Shown piece after piece: positions 53,378 through 63,463 of a DNA stretch of 64,000 nucleotides. Location: the NCBI GenBank assembly GCA_020348925.1, contig CP070758.1, forward strand, positions 354,941 to 418,940. The letters are read 5' to 3'. A model generated the notes under the pieces. That model was not told where the DNA came from. It was given only the letters and a program-made list of their open reading frames with translations, and did not search any database. Position 1 is the stretch's first letter. Each line of letters opens with the position of its first letter. A program made the position numbers and the translations under genes. The stretch comes from Gemmatimonadota bacterium. GTDB taxonomy: Bacteria; JBHIER01; G020348925.

Positions 53378-55978
53378 TTGAAGCACTTTAAAGTTTTTTC
53401 GTTGGTCGTCCTAATGCTTTTGGGTGTCGTCGTGGGAAATGGAAGCGCCCAGTTTAGACTTTCGAATGTGAGTATCACTGATGCCACCGGTGTACCAGGA
53501 GAGACGTTGGATATCGTAATAAGCATGAATACCGCAGGTATTGGCGTCGATGGCTCTATGGGGTCATTTGAATTCGATTTCTCTTTTGACACTCAAATTT
53601 TCGAGGTGACAGCCCTTCAAGTGTTAGGTCCTTTTGCCGGTTGGTGTGCTATTGATTATCAAGCAGGCGGAACAGGTATAACCATAGCTCCTTCAGAGCA
53701 ATGTGATCCGTTGGATTTAGGGACTGCCATGAGGGACGTGCTGAGACTAAGTATGCTCGTAAAAGAATCTGCGGTACCCGGGACATACGAGTTGGACATA
53801 CCGATGGCACCTGCTCCCGTCTTCGCTCCAGACGGAACACCTTTTGATGCTGTGAGTGTTTCCAGCGGTGCGTTTCAGGTGAAGCCGATTAAATTGAGCC
53901 TGGCCGATATTTCGGCGGCACAGGGGAGCCGTAGGATAGAAGTCGATTTATATATGGACATTTATAACCCTGAAGGTGTCGTGGCTTTTAATCTGGATGT
54001 GCTCTATGATGATGCGGCTTTAACGGTCACCGCAGTTGATAAGACCGAGCGCACAAGTTCCGTGCCGAATTGGCAGTTTTCCGTCTTCGAAGGAGGCGTT
54101 ACTCTGTTGGCCATTGGGCAGGATCTGGGTACCGGAGCTCTGTTTCCAATTGCGCCCGGCATGGGCAGTATTGCAAAACTTTACATAGACGTGAGCCCCA
54201 ACGCCCCGGCCGGCGATGTTGCCATGACCTTCTCGAATGTCACAATCACGAAAAAGGTCGACGATGAGGACATAAAACTTTCACCGAAGGTTGTCCATGG
54301 TGCCCTCGAGGTCGTGAGTCCATCGGCCATTCTCTCTCTTGGTAATGGAGCCGGACATCCGGGAGGGACTGCCAGCGCACCCGTGAATTTATACCAGACG
54401 ACGGACGTGGCTTCTGTACAATTCGACGTCCTGTTTAATACCAATGTGCTCTCAGTAACGGGCGTCACGAGCCCCGGCGGAGGGTGCGCCTTTAATACAG
54501 CGAATATTACTGGTGGAGTTACCATTACGGGTACGTGCTCACTGCTCCCCGGAGCTGGTCCAATTGCCGACATTCAGTTCAATGTTGTTGGTACAAGCAG
54601 CGGCGAGTATCCGCTCGCCTTGTCAAACGTCACGCTGACTGATGGTGTTGGCGGTGCCGTGCCAACCGGGATGGAGGAAGGTCAAATAAATGTCGTATCA
54701 AGCGGAACAGCTGTGGTTACGGTGGGCGGTTCTGCGGCAATGATTGGAGCTACCGGCAATACGGTGGCCGTCAATCTTGCCAACGATGTTGACGTATCGG
54801 CTTTCCAGATGGATTTGGGTTTCGACACACAGTATATGAGTGTGCAAGACGTAACTTCGACGACACGGTCCGCCGGAATGGATAGCCTAACATGGAACAA
54901 TCTCAATGGTGGCATCCGAATTCTTTTTTATTCGGTAGGCGGAGGTGTTATCGGTGCTGCCGACGGATCGATCTTAAATATTACGTTCGATGTCGATAGA
55001 GGAACGCCTGGGGGATTTTACGATTTCTCCATATCCGGCGTTGTGGTGGGTGATGCCGATAGGAACAGAGTCAACGTCGAGTCCTTCGATGGTACCCTTT
55101 GGATTACCTGTGGAACGCAAGGGGATATCAATAGCGACTATGATTTCGACATTGCGGATGTAGTGACCCTCGTGAATATCATTCTCGAGGGGATTGATTA
55201 CGATGGTTGCACCCTGCAGAAGGGAGATTACAACGAGGACGATATGCTCAACATTCTTGATGTCGTGGCCATGGTTGATGACATCTTAAGCGGCATGACG
55301 AAATCAGTGGCGCCTTATGGGACCGCTACAGTCTGGGCGGATCAGGTAACAGCTTCTGAGACGCAAGAGTTTGAGCTTCCCATCCGTATTGAGACTCAGG
55401 CCGAGATCGTCGGGGCACAGTTGACCCTTCGATATAATCCGAACGCGCTCGAGCCGAGTACGCCGAACCTCATGAAGAGCAGTCAACATATGAGTTTGGC
55501 CTCTCGTGCTCATAACGGTGAATTGACCATCGTCGTTTACAGCCTCGACGGCCGAGCTCTTAATGGTGGCGAAAACGGTGTTGTCACCGTGCCGTTCCGG
55601 AGAACTTCTGGTTCTCTGGATCTGGATTTTGGTGAGGTCATCCTGGCCGGGCATCAGGGACAATCCATTGCTGCTGAAGTGCGTCCCATCTCCTTGAAAT
55701 CCGGTCTTCTGCCTGAGGAGTTTGCCCTCAACCAGAATTATCCCAATCCGTTCAACCCTGAGACGAAAATTGCCTTCAGCCTGCCGAGCGATTCGAGGGT
55801 TGCGCTGTCTGTCTATAATGTACTGGGACAGAGGGTGGCTACCCTCATCAACACGGAGATGTCTGCGGGTCAGCATAGTGTAACCTGGATGGCGGATTCG
55901 GTACCGACGGGTGTTTACTTCTATACGATCACAGCCGGTGAGTTTACGGCCACGAAGAAGATGATTCTGTTGAAGTAA
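53378..55978 (+). CDS. Multi-cohesin scaffoldin-like protein with dockerin and FCB sorting tail
   Basis: 866 residues from the TTG at 53378, six bases after GAGGAGGTG (GTG at 53369 is inside that site). Signal peptide with FSLVVLMLLGVVVGNGSAQF. Four cohesin-like beta domains can be counted, near 25-165, 170-310, 315-450 and 455-595 (e.g. VSITDATGVPGETLDIVIS, NLDVLYDDAALTV, VQFDVLFNTNVLSV, FQMDLGFDTQYMSV). A dockerin (GDINSDYDFDIADV, GDYNEDDMLNILDV) then another cohesin-like domain, and a tail NQNYPNPFNPETKI with FlgD-like fold. This could gather the dockerin proteins at 18-24 kb. Confidence 0.85.
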   Translation: MKHFKVFSLVVLMLLGVVVGNGSAQFRLSNVSITDATGVPGETLDIVISMNTAGIGVDGSMGSFEFDFSFDTQIFEVTALQVLGPFAGWCAIDYQAGGTGITIAPSEQCDPLDLGTAMRDVLRLSMLVKESAVPGTYELDIPMAPAPVFAPDGTPFDAVSVSSGAFQVKPIKLSLADISAAQGSRRIEVDLYMDIYNPEGVVAFNLDVLYDDAALTVTAVDKTERTSSVPNWQFSVFEGGVTLLAIGQDLGTGALFPIAPGMGSIAKLYIDVSPNAPAGDVAMTFSNVTITKKVDDEDIKLSPKVVHGALEVVSPSAILSLGNGAGHPGGTASAPVNLYQTTDVASVQFDVLFNTNVLSVTGVTSPGGGCAFNTANITGGVTITGTCSLLPGAGPIADIQFNVVGTSSGEYPLALSNVTLTDGVGGAVPTGMEEGQINVVSSGTAVVTVGGSAAMIGATGNTVAVNLANDVDVSAFQMDLGFDTQYMSVQDVTSTTRSAGMDSLTWNNLNGGIRILFYSVGGGVIGAADGSILNITFDVDRGTPGGFYDFSISGVVVGDADRNRVNVESFDGTLWITCGTQGDINSDYDFDIADVVTLVNIILEGIDYDGCTLQKGDYNEDDMLNILDVVAMVDDILSGMTKSVAPYGTATVWADQVTASETQEFELPIRIETQAEIVGAQLTLRYNPNALEPSTPNLMKSSQHMSLASRAHNGELTIVVYSLDGRALNGGENGVVTVPFRRTSGSLDLDFGEVILAGHQGQSIAAEVRPISLKSGLLPEEFALNQNYPNPFNPETKIAFSLPSDSRVALSVYNVLGQRVATLINTEMSAGQHSVTWMADSVPTGVYFYTITAGEFTATKKMILLK

Positions 55979-56000
55979 ATTTTAACGGACACTTTCTTGA

Positions 56001-56032
56001 AAGGAGGGGCAGTTTTTTGCCCCTCCTTTTTT
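56001..56032 (+). terminator. Strong terminator after scaffoldin
   Basis: AAGGAGGGGCA (56001-56011) / TGCCCCTCCTT (56018-56028) with six T loop and a T-tract continuing to 56034. Confidence 0.85.
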
Positions 56033-56163
56033 TTGGAGGGGAAATTTTCATTGCTGGCTTAGAAGAGGATGGTTATTTTCATGCAACTGGAAGCGAAGGG
56101 AAATACTCAGTTCTGTGTATGAGGTTCGCCGGGATACATCTTGAAATATGAAGTGGGGGGTCC

Positions 56164-56499
56164 ATGGAAACGGGAAACAAGCGTTGGACACAAAAATCAT
56201 TCGATGATCTCATTCGCAATTCTGAAAAACCCGTGCTCGTCGATTTCTGGGCGGCGTGGTGCGGTCCCTGTAAAATGGTTTCACCTGTGATAGAACGGAT
56301 AGCGAAGGACTATTCGGGGCGAATGACGACGGTTAAGGTGAATGTTGATAAGAAACCTCATATTGCGGTCCAGTACCGGATAGAGAGCATCCCGACCATT
56401 ATGATGTTTTGGAGGGGGGGGCCGATTATGCGAGTAGCTGGAGCGCAGTCGCAGGCGCAGCTCCAGCGGCACATTGATGATGCGCTCTCTGATATCTGA
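56164..56499 (+). CDS. Thioredoxin
   Basis: 111 residues. DFWAAWCGPCKMVSPVIERIA carries the active site C33-GP-C36; the cis-Pro is in ESIPTIMMF near 75. GTGGGGGGTCC precedes. General disulfide reductase of the cytoplasm. The glycine-rich WRGGPIMRVAGA end is normal. Confidence 0.92.
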   Translation: METGNKRWTQKSFDDLIRNSEKPVLVDFWAAWCGPCKMVSPVIERIAKDYSGRMTTVKVNVDKKPHIAVQYRIESIPTIMMFWRGGPIMRVAGAQSQAQLQRHIDDALSDI

Positions 56500-56568
56500 T
56501 GGTTAAAATTGGAAGAAGACCACTCGTTCTTTTGACGTTTGTGTTTCTCTGACAAAGGAGGTGGGAAA

Positions 56569-57309
56569 ATGAAACATCTTCGGTGGCAAATAGTTCTGGG
56601 TATTGTGTTGGTCGTTTTGTCTGCGCTCATATATGTGATTCATTTTTTCATCTTCAAGGATTCTCATCATATCTTTATTTATATGGTCGGAGACATAGCC
56701 TTTGTTCCCGTTGAGGTATTGCTCGTCACTCTGATCATACATCGATTGCTGGGCGAACGAGAGAAACGACACAAATTGGAAAAACTGAACATGGTCATAG
56801 GAGCATTCTTCAGCGAAGTGGGGACAAGGCTCCTTGTCTCTTTTTCGGACTTTGATCCGAATTTGGATAACATCAGAAACAATCTCATAATAACCGGCGA
56901 ATGGTCTGATAAAGAGTTCACAGCGGTGAGCGGACGTCTTAAAAACTATGGATATTCTGTCGAAATTGATAAATTCAACCTTGAGGAACTCAAAATTTTT
57001 CTTATAGAAAAGAGAGATTTTCTCGTGCGACTGTTGGAAAATCCGAACCTCCTGGAACACGAATCCTTCACCGGTCTTCTCAGGGCCGTCTTTCATCTGA
57101 CCGAGGAACTGGAATGCCGAGACGATGTCCGGGCATTGCAGGATTCGGATTGTCAGCATATCGCGGGTGACATAAGAAGAGCATACGTCTTGTTGGTACA
57201 TCAGTGGCTGGACTACATGAAGTATCTGAAAAACAACTATCCGTTTCTTTTCTCGCTGGCGATGAGGACGAATCCCTTTGACCAGAGCGCATCGCCAATT
57301 GTGAAGTGA
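56569..57309 (+). CDS. Conserved two-helix membrane protein, unknown function
   Basis: 246 residues from the ATG at 56569 after AAAGGAGGTGG. Two membrane segments at the N-terminus (IVLGIVLVVLSALIYVIHFF and GDIAFVPVEVLLVTLII), followed by a soluble region of about 190 residues: LEKLNMVIGAFFSEVGT, RNNLIITGEWSDKEF, then DVRALQDSDCQHI. It resembles a conserved hypothetical group found in diverse bacteria and archaea, possibly signal transduction. The gap after it (57310-57627) is AT-rich with no gene. Confidence 0.75.
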   Translation: MKHLRWQIVLGIVLVVLSALIYVIHFFIFKDSHHIFIYMVGDIAFVPVEVLLVTLIIHRLLGEREKRHKLEKLNMVIGAFFSEVGTRLLVSFSDFDPNLDNIRNNLIITGEWSDKEFTAVSGRLKNYGYSVEIDKFNLEELKIFLIEKRDFLVRLLENPNLLEHESFTGLLRAVFHLTEELECRDDVRALQDSDCQHIAGDIRRAYVLLVHQWLDYMKYLKNNYPFLFSLAMRTNPFDQSASPIVK

Positions 57310-57627
57310 GCTTCACTGTTGGTTCAAATTCGTGAGTATTTGTTAAAGCCATGAATCACAGAAAACATCCTTAAAAAGAAAATCTCTTTTCTGAAGACTG
57401 ATTTTAAAGAAAATCAACACCGTTTAATACTATACATTTTCTTTGATATTACACTTTTAGAATTTATTAAAAATCTTAAAAACGTCGAGCTGAAAAGCCA
57501 GGTTTTTTACTCAAGTTCGAAGGAGTATTTTTACAAGTCTTTTTTACTGAAAAATGGGTAGCGAGTTGTTTCAAACCCCTTTAGATTCTCATCAGAAAAA
57601 CGGTTTTTGTCCACACGTTTCTCTAAG

Positions 57628-58236
57628 CTATGAAACACGGGGTTTTTTGAGGAAATATCGAAGGAGAAATCCTGCGAGAATAATAAGGATTCCTGTAAGA
57701 ACAATTCGACTGTATGTGCTGAGAACGGTCTTCACCGCCAACCAATTTGCGCCCACAAAAATTCCTGCCGAAATGATGAATCCGTTCCAGACTCCAATGC
57801 TGATGATGCTGTAGAGCATCACTTTTCCCCGGGGCATGTTTCCGATGCCGGCGGCCAAGGCTACGACGGAACGCACCCCTGCAAGAAAACGGTTGGCCAG
57901 AACCACTTTGGGACCATATCGTTCGAACCAACCCTCCACCTTTCCCAGCCTTTGAGCGGAAAGAAACGAGGCCTCCTTTTTGATGAAAAAATTTCTCCCT
58001 TTACTCAACCCGAGATAATAAATCACCATGAATCCAGTAAAACTACCCGCCACGGTGGCTATATAAACAGGGACTACGCTCAACTCTCCCCGGCCTGCAA
58101 GATAGGCGCCAAAGAGCACTACCGTGTCTCCAGGGATAGGAGGGAAGATATTCTCAACAAAGGCACTGATAAAAAGGAAAGAGTAGGCCATCAGTGGTCC
58201 GTGTGTTGAGATGAGATTGAGGAAAAAGTCGACCAA
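57628..58236 (-). CDS. DedA family membrane protein
   Basis: 202 residues, five or six spans. The FENIFPPIPGDTVVLFGAYLAG segment and the FERYGPKVVLANRFLAGVRSVVALAAG region (the conserved Arg and Gly) define the family. DedA proteins act as lipid (undecaprenyl phosphate) flippases or maintain proton motive force; which applies is unclear. Confidence 0.92.
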   Translation of the reverse strand: MVDFFLNLISTHGPLMAYSFLFISAFVENIFPPIPGDTVVLFGAYLAGRGELSVVPVYIATVAGSFTGFMVIYYLGLSKGRNFFIKKEASFLSAQRLGKVEGWFERYGPKVVLANRFLAGVRSVVALAAGIGNMPRGKVMLYSIISIGVWNGFIISAGIFVGANWLAVKTVLSTYSRIVLTGILIILAGFLLRYFLKKPRVS

Positions 58237-58271
58237 TGTTTAAAGACCGGACGATAAATTTATTTCTCTTG

Positions 58272-58292
58272 TTCCCAAACTCAGTTTGGAAA
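58272..58292. repeat. Palindromic repeat, degraded
   Basis: TTCCCAAACTCAGTTTGGAAA (58272-58292) forms a near-perfect palindrome. A related GAAAACTGAGTTTCCC follows at about 58306-58321. Lies in the 215-bp gap between ispF and dedA. REP/MITE-like. Confidence 0.5.
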
Positions 58293-58451
58293 CACAAATG
58301 AAGTGGAAAACTGAGTTTCCCTTCTACTCTCCGTTCCTAAACAGGAATTTGAGAGCCAGTGTAGAAACCTCTTTCAGGACCAAAATGACTTCGATAATAT
58401 GAAAAAATCCAAAGTCCTCTACTATGAATCCCGGGGTTCAGTAATCTTTAC

Positions 58452-58925
58452 TCAATCCTTTTCAACCAAGGCAATCGCATAAGCCACCATACCCAATCCT
58501 TGACCAGAAAACCCCAATCCTTCGGTCGTACTTGCCTTTATTGATACTTTCGAAACTTCGATCTTGAGGGAGTTGGCGATGTTCTGTCTCATGAGGGGGA
58601 TATGGGGAGCCATAATCGGCTCTTGAGCAACTATTGTTGTGTCAATATTTTCAACGGTGAATTTTTCATCAATAAGAAGTTTCGACACTTTTTCAAGGAA
58701 AACGAGACTGGATATGTTTGTATACCTGGGATCAGAGTCAGGGAAATGTTGACCTATATCCCCCAATGCCGCAGCCCCTAAAAGAGCGTCGCAGATAGCA
58801 TGGCACAGGACGTCGGCATCGGAATGGCCGGAAAGCCCTTTTTCAAAAGGAATGGTAACTCCGCCCAGAACGAGGGTTCGTCCTTCGACAAGTTTGTGAA
58901 CATCATATCCGAAACCAATACGCAC
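58452..58925 (-). CDS. ispF: 2-C-methyl-D-erythritol 2,4-cyclodiphosphate synthase
   Basis: 157 residues. Metal-binding GFGYDVHKL at residues 4-12 and [16 protein letters not shown] near 35; QEPIM and [14 protein letters not shown] near the end. Fifth step of the MEP isoprenoid pathway. Overlaps ispD by one base. Confidence 0.96.
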   Translation of the reverse strand: MRIGFGYDVHKLVEGRTLVLGGVTIPFEKGLSGHSDADVLCHAICDALLGAAALGDIGQHFPDSDPRYTNISSLVFLEKVSKLLIDEKFTVENIDTTIVAQEPIMAPHIPLMRQNIANSLKIEVSKVSIKASTTEGLGFSGQGLGMVAYAIALVEKD

Positions 58926-59614
58926 TATCCTCTCCTCTGCACCAAGATCTTTTCCGCCAAATAGAGGTCTTCCTGCGTGGTAATTTTAATATTATCGTAC
59001 GATCCTTCGAGAATCTTTACTTTACCCCCCAATCTCTCCACCAACGAGGCATCGTCCGTTCCCCAGAATTGATCCCCGTATGCTTTTTCGTAAGCTTTCA
59101 TAATTAAATCATACGAAAACGTCTGAGGTGTTTGCACCATCCATAATTTTGATCGATCCAGAGTTGCGATGATGAATCCGGCTTCTCCCCTCTTGATGGT
59201 ATCCTTCGGAGGGATGGCCGCGATCACAGCCTGATGCTCTTGACACAGTTCAATCGAACGAGCGATCAATTCAACCCTCACGAAAGGCCGTACGCCGTCA
59301 TGGATCACAACGATATCGCAGCCATCACTCACCGCTCTGAGACCATTGTAGACCGAATCCTGGCGCTGTTCACCTCCGCCAACGACCTTTTTCACCTTTT
59401 TGTAACCGAAGGCGTCGACAATCTCAGAAGAACACCAGCTCACCTTGTCCTCTGAAATGACCACTATTATATGGTCCACGGAACCGCAATTCTCGAAGAC
59501 GTCAAGCGTGCGTGACAGGATCGGTCGGCCTCTCAAAGGGTAAAAGGGCTTGTGAATCTCACTTTTCAGGCGAGTTCCTTTTCCAGCCGCAGGAATGATG
59601 GCGACTACGCTCAT
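58925..59614 (-). CDS. ispD: 2-C-methyl-D-erythritol 4-phosphate cytidylyltransferase
   Basis: 229 residues. [15 protein letters not shown] near residue 5 is the nucleotidyl-binding motif. [15 protein letters not shown] and TDDASLVE follow. Third step of the MEP pathway, transfers CMP to MEP. Coupled to ispF. Confidence 0.96.
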   Translation of the reverse strand: MSVVAIIPAAGKGTRLKSEIHKPFYPLRGRPILSRTLDVFENCGSVDHIIVVISEDKVSWCSSEIVDAFGYKKVKKVVGGGEQRQDSVYNGLRAVSDGCDIVVIHDGVRPFVRVELIARSIELCQEHQAVIAAIPPKDTIKRGEAGFIIATLDRSKLWMVQTPQTFSYDLIMKAYEKAYGDQFWGTDDASLVERLGGKVKILEGSYDNIKITTQEDLYLAEKILVQRRG

Positions 59615-59638
59615 TCAGCAATCCCTTAAGGAAAGGGG

Positions 59639-59726
59639 TTGAGGATTCCAGGATTCGAGGGTTCGAGAGATGTTCGAATCTGTCTTTTACTCGGTCCTTC
59701 GGCTCCTCGAATCCCGGGACCCTCAA
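59639..59726. repeat. 24-nt inverted repeat pair at the end of queA
   Basis: TTGAGGATTCCAGGATTCGA-type arm (59639-59662) and its inverse (59703-59726), about 19 of 24 matching, loop about 40 nt. The queA stop lies in the right arm. Possibly a small mobile element or terminator. Confidence 0.5.
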
Positions 59727-60754
59727 AGTATCAACATGGCATCGCCGTAACTGTAGAATCGATACCTTTGTTCAATCGCCTTCTGATATGCCTCCAGAAT
59801 GAATTCCCTGTCGGCAAAAGCGCTCACGAGCATGATTAAAGTCGAGCGGGGCAGGTGGAAGTTCGTCACAAGGCAATTGACAATACGAAAGGGAAATGGT
59901 GGATAAATATACATGTCCGTCCACCCTGTCCTATGAACAAGACGACCTCCACTGTCCACAGCAGTTTCCAGGGCTTTCACCGTCGTCGTCCCAATGGCCA
60001 TAATCCTCGCCTTTTTCTTTTTCGCTCTATTTATGATCTCTGCCGTTTCAGTGGATATCTCGAAATATTCGGCTTCCATGGGATATTCCCGAGGATCATC
60101 CGTCGTCACCGGGCGAAAGGTTCCGGGTCCCACGTGAAGAAGAATAGGTACAATATGCACGTGCTTCCGCTTTATTGTCCCCAACAAATCATCGGTGAAG
60201 TGGAGACCGGCTGTCGGAGCAGCAACTGCCCCCGGAATCTTAGCATAGACCGTCTGGTACCTGATCCGGTCCGTATCGACAGGTTCACGTTTGACATAAG
60301 GAGGAAGGGGGACCTCGCCCCAGTTTGTTATCAACTCCTCAATGTCCACACCTTCTTCAAACTGGATCAGGCGTTTTCCGTCATTCATCCGATCAACGAT
60401 CTCTCCGGTAAAAGCATCCGCCCCAAAGCTCACGCGTAATCCCTTCTGAGTCCTTCTGCCGGGTTGAACCAGTGCCTCCCAGAGACCTTTTTTCTGCTCC
60501 CTCAGAAGGAAGATTTCAACTGTTCCGCCGGTCGGAATGCGTTTCCCCCTCAATCGGGCCGGGAAAACCTTCGTCTCGTTGACGACAAGGCAATCGCCTG
60601 CATTGAGGTATTCGACGATGTCTCGAAAACGCCGATGCTCGATGCTTTTCCTCGGTCGATCAAGCACCATGAGCCGCGACTCATCGCGCTTCACCGCAGG
60701 GAACTGGGCGATGAGCTCCTGGGGCAACTGATAATCGAAATCCGATGTTTTCAT
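59723..60754 (-). CDS. queA: S-adenosylmethionine:tRNA ribosyltransferase-isomerase
   Basis: 343 residues. FDYQLPQELIAQFP at the start, then VVNETKVFPARLRG, GAVAAPTAGLHFT and TTTVKALE are hallmarks. Makes epoxyqueuosine in tRNA from preQ1 and SAM. Its start lies 2 bp from the DUF2905 stop. Confidence 0.96.
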   Translation of the reverse strand: MKTSDFDYQLPQELIAQFPAVKRDESRLMVLDRPRKSIEHRRFRDIVEYLNAGDCLVVNETKVFPARLRGKRIPTGGTVEIFLLREQKKGLWEALVQPGRRTQKGLRVSFGADAFTGEIVDRMNDGKRLIQFEEGVDIEELITNWGEVPLPPYVKREPVDTDRIRYQTVYAKIPGAVAAPTAGLHFTDDLLGTIKRKHVHIVPILLHVGPGTFRPVTTDDPREYPMEAEYFEISTETAEIINRAKKKKARIMAIGTTTVKALETAVDSGGRLVHRTGWTDMYIYPPFPFRIVNCLVTNFHLPRSTLIMLVSAFADREFILEAYQKAIEQRYRFYSYGDAMLIL

Positions 60755-60755
60755 C

Positions 60756-60980
60756 TCATCGTCTCAGAAAAATGTTGAGAAGAACGGTCAGTAGGACGCT
60801 TAAAATCAGGCACGTCATGATAGGAAAGTGGAAGCTAAAACCGGGTTTGTGGATATGAATATCTCCAGGGAGTCGGCCTAAAAAAGGAACCTTTCCTGCG
60901 AGAAGAAGAGCAGCACCGAGAAGGGTTAACAGCAATCCTGCGAAGAGAATAATTTTTCCAAAACCGGAAATATCCATCAT
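60756..60980 (-). CDS. DUF2905 small membrane protein
   Basis: 74 residues. Two hydrophobic segments flank GKVPFLGRLPGDIHIHKPGF, which is the DUF2905 signature. Often sits between ruvB and queA, as here. Start 60980 or 60977. Confidence 0.9.
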   Translation of the reverse strand: MMDISGFGKIILFAGLLLTLLGAALLLAGKVPFLGRLPGDIHIHKPGFSFHFPIMTCLILSVLLTVLLNIFLRR

Positions 60981-60992
60981 TGATAAACACCT

Positions 60993-62015
60993 TTAGAACA
61001 ATTTCTCCTGCAGGCCCTCTGCCGGTGAGAGGTTGAAGTGTTTGTAAGCCAATCCTGTCGCCTCCCGACCTCGAGGTGTGCGGTTGATAAAGCCCTCTTG
61101 AATAAGGTAGGGCTCGTACACCTCCTCAATCGTATCGCTCTCCTCGCCGACAGCGACAGCAATCGTGTTGATACCGACAGGACCCCCGTTAAACTTTTCG
61201 ATAATAGTCCGGAGAATCCTTTTGTCCATTTCATCCAAACCCACCTCATCCACCTCCAGCATCTCGAGAGCCTCTCTGGCCACACCCTCCGTGATTTTTC
61301 CGTCAGCTCTCACCTGGGCGAAATCCCTCGTTCTGCGTAACAGTCGGTTCGCGATCCGAGGTGTACCGCGCGCCCGCTTGGCGATTTCCATGGCGCCTCC
61401 ATCGTCGATATCCACTCCGAGGATCCGTGCCGAACGCCCAAGAATTTGAAAGAGCTCCCCCGGAGAATAGAACCCAAGCCGATTTGTCACTCCAAACCTG
61501 GCCCGCATCGGCGACGTAATGAGGCCGGCGCGTGTCGTCGCCCCAATGAGGGTAAAACGCTGAATGTTCAGTTTGATCGACCTGGCGCTCGGACCCTTAT
61601 CGATCATAATATCCAAAGCATAGTCTTCCATTGCCGGATAGAGGTATTCCTCGACGACATGGTTCAAACGATGGATCTCATCGATAAAAAGAACATCGAA
61701 TTCCTTGAGGTTGGTCAGAATTCCAGCCAGATCTCCAGGGCGTTCTAAAACCGGACCAGACGTCGCTTTGATGTCAACATCCAACTCCTTGGCAATAATA
61801 TGGGCTAAGGTCGTCTTGCCCAGTCCGGGCGGACCGTAGAAAAGAACATGATCTAACGCTTCACTCCGCTCTTTGGTCGCCTGAATGAAGATGCGCATGT
61901 TTTCCTTTATTTTGTCCTGTCCGACAAAATCCTCGAACCGGCTAGGTCGTAACGAACGTTCAAATTCGAAATCATCGTCAAAGCCCTCGGGTGCCGTTAT
62001 GCGCAGCCTCACCAC
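60993..62015 (-). CDS. ruvB: Holliday junction branch migration helicase RuvB
   Basis: 340 residues. Walker [15 protein letters not shown], Walker [26 protein letters not shown] and the arginine finger region are complete. The C-terminal winged-helix [13 protein letters not shown] is normal. With RuvA it drives branch migration. ruvA and ruvC are not in this window. Confidence 0.97.
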   Translation of the reverse strand: MVRLRITAPEGFDDDFEFERSLRPSRFEDFVGQDKIKENMRIFIQATKERSEALDHVLFYGPPGLGKTTLAHIIAKELDVDIKATSGPVLERPGDLAGILTNLKEFDVLFIDEIHRLNHVVEEYLYPAMEDYALDIMIDKGPSARSIKLNIQRFTLIGATTRAGLITSPMRARFGVTNRLGFYSPGELFQILGRSARILGVDIDDGGAMEIAKRARGTPRIANRLLRRTRDFAQVRADGKITEGVAREALEMLEVDEVGLDEMDKRILRTIIEKFNGGPVGINTIAVAVGEESDTIEEVYEPYLIQEGFINRTPRGREATGLAYKHFNLSPAEGLQEKLF

Positions 62016-62157
62016 CTCCTCAAAATAAGTTCTTTCACGTCAAATCTACCGGTCTATAATAATTCTTTTTCAAAATCTTCTTCTTTCCTCGAAACTCCTT
62101 GGCTCCAGCACGCATCTTCTCATTTCTGAAACGTGCCGCTGTCGAGGTGTCCCTCTC

Positions 62158-62673
62158 TTATCGTGAGACAGAATTTAGAGCGTCGATAAGATTTTTCGCA
62201 TCGAAGCCTAGTCTCTGGGCCTCTTGCGCCTCTTTCCAGGCGAGATCGTATTGCTTTGTCTCGTAGTACGTCGCACCCAAATTATAGTGCGCTTCCGGCA
62301 TGTTGGGATTTATGCTCAATGCTTTCTTGTAAGACGAAATTGCCTGGTTGAAGGAACGTCGGTCGTAGTATAGAGAGGCTAAGTTATAATGGGCTTCACC
62401 AAGATTCGGATCCAATCTGATAGCCTCATTGTATTCTTGTATCGCCAGATCCTGTTGATTGTCTTTGGAATATGCCAAACCAAGGTTGTTATGTGCCGAG
62501 GCCCAATCCGGCTTTCTCTTAATGGCCTTCTGATACTCCTCTATGGCTTCGGCATAAAGACCTTGTTCAAAAAGCATATCACCCTGATCAAAGTGTTTCT
62601 GGGGATTTTCTCCACAACCGATCCAGAGGATCAGGGACATGGCCAGAAACAGGTCAAGAACGTCGATTTTCAT
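62158..62673 (-). CDS. TPR-repeat lipoprotein
   Basis: 171 residues from the ATG at 62673 after AGAGGGG; the frame is open further without ribosome site. Signal DVLDLFLAMSLILWIGCGEN has a lipobox IGCG. Four TPRs follow, with HNNLGLAYS, HYNLASLYY and HYNLGATYY motifs. A scaffold for protein contacts in the envelope. Confidence 0.85.
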   Translation of the reverse strand: MKIDVLDLFLAMSLILWIGCGENPQKHFDQGDMLFEQGLYAEAIEEYQKAIKRKPDWASAHNNLGLAYSKDNQQDLAIQEYNEAIRLDPNLGEAHYNLASLYYDRRSFNQAISSYKKALSINPNMPEAHYNLGATYYETKQYDLAWKEAQEAQRLGFDAKNLIDALNSVSR

Positions 62674-63065
62674 GGGATCCCCTCTTTGCTGAGTGCCTTC
62701 CTCAAAAACAGTTTCTTTATATTTACTGAGACCTACGCAAAGAATCTCTGGCAGGATACTCCTCATGAGATAAAAATTTCTCATCCCTGCTCCTTGCATA
62801 CCAAATGCAACACAAACTGTTATGGAACGCAGGGTCTATCCCACGTGTTGAGAGAAGCCTCGTACCTTTAAAAATGCAAAGAGCAATAATATGCTGAAGC
62901 ATCCAGAGTAAAATCGCAGATACAATCTAAGCCACCTCTTTGAGAAAGTCAAGGTTTTTGACCGTTGACAATAGCCCCCTGAACGATTACATTTGATAAT
63001 GCATTCAGCTGCTTTCGTCCCTCTGCGATAACAGGCAGAAAGTGGCCAGGGAAAAAGGAGCGGAA
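62674..63065. other. Divergent gap with promoter for the acylphosphatase gene
   Basis: 390 bp between TPR lipoprotein and acylphosphatase. TTGACA (62965-62970), N17, TACATT (62988-62993) faces right. Nothing else recognised. Confidence 0.6.
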
Positions 63066-63344
63066 ATGAAATCGAGAGCACATATCTTTGTGAGCGGCGT
63101 TGTTCAAGGAGTATATTATAGAGATTTTACTCAATCGCATGCCACCGCCATGGAACTGACGGGTTGGGTGAGAAACATAGATGACGGGCGTGTTGAAATA
63201 ACGGTCGAGGGCGAAAGGGATAGGATCGATCATCTGGTCGAACGATTGCGATCTGGACCGCCGGCATCCAGAGTCGATGATGTTCAGGTGGACTGGGAGG
63301 AATACTCGGGTGGATTCTCAAATTTTCAAGTCCGATACTCTTGA
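63066..63344 (+). CDS. acyP: Acylphosphatase
   Basis: 92 residues from the ATG at 63066 after AAAGGAGC. FVSGVVQGVYYRDFTQSHA carries the catalytic Arg, and GWVRNIDDGRVEI the Asn. Hydrolyses acyl phosphates. The loop reads VYYRDF, not the usual VGFR, a mild variation. The fold end FSNFQVRYS is typical. Confidence 0.93.
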   Translation: MKSRAHIFVSGVVQGVYYRDFTQSHATAMELTGWVRNIDDGRVEITVEGERDRIDHLVERLRSGPPASRVDDVQVDWEEYSGGFSNFQVRYS

Positions 63345-63439
63345 AAACGGTGCAGTGTCCGCAAGAGATGAATTTCCTTCCCCAGAAACATTTTGGCCGA
63401 TTCGGGTGTCTTATTTTAGAGAACATAGGCAGGCAAATG

Positions 63440-63463
63440 GGGTAAAACGTCTACCCTTTTTTT
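63440..63463 (+). terminator. Terminator after acylphosphatase
   Basis: GGGTA (63440-63444) / TACCC (63452-63456), T-tract 63457-63463. The rest of the 63345-63680 gap holds no gene I can name. Confidence 0.6.
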
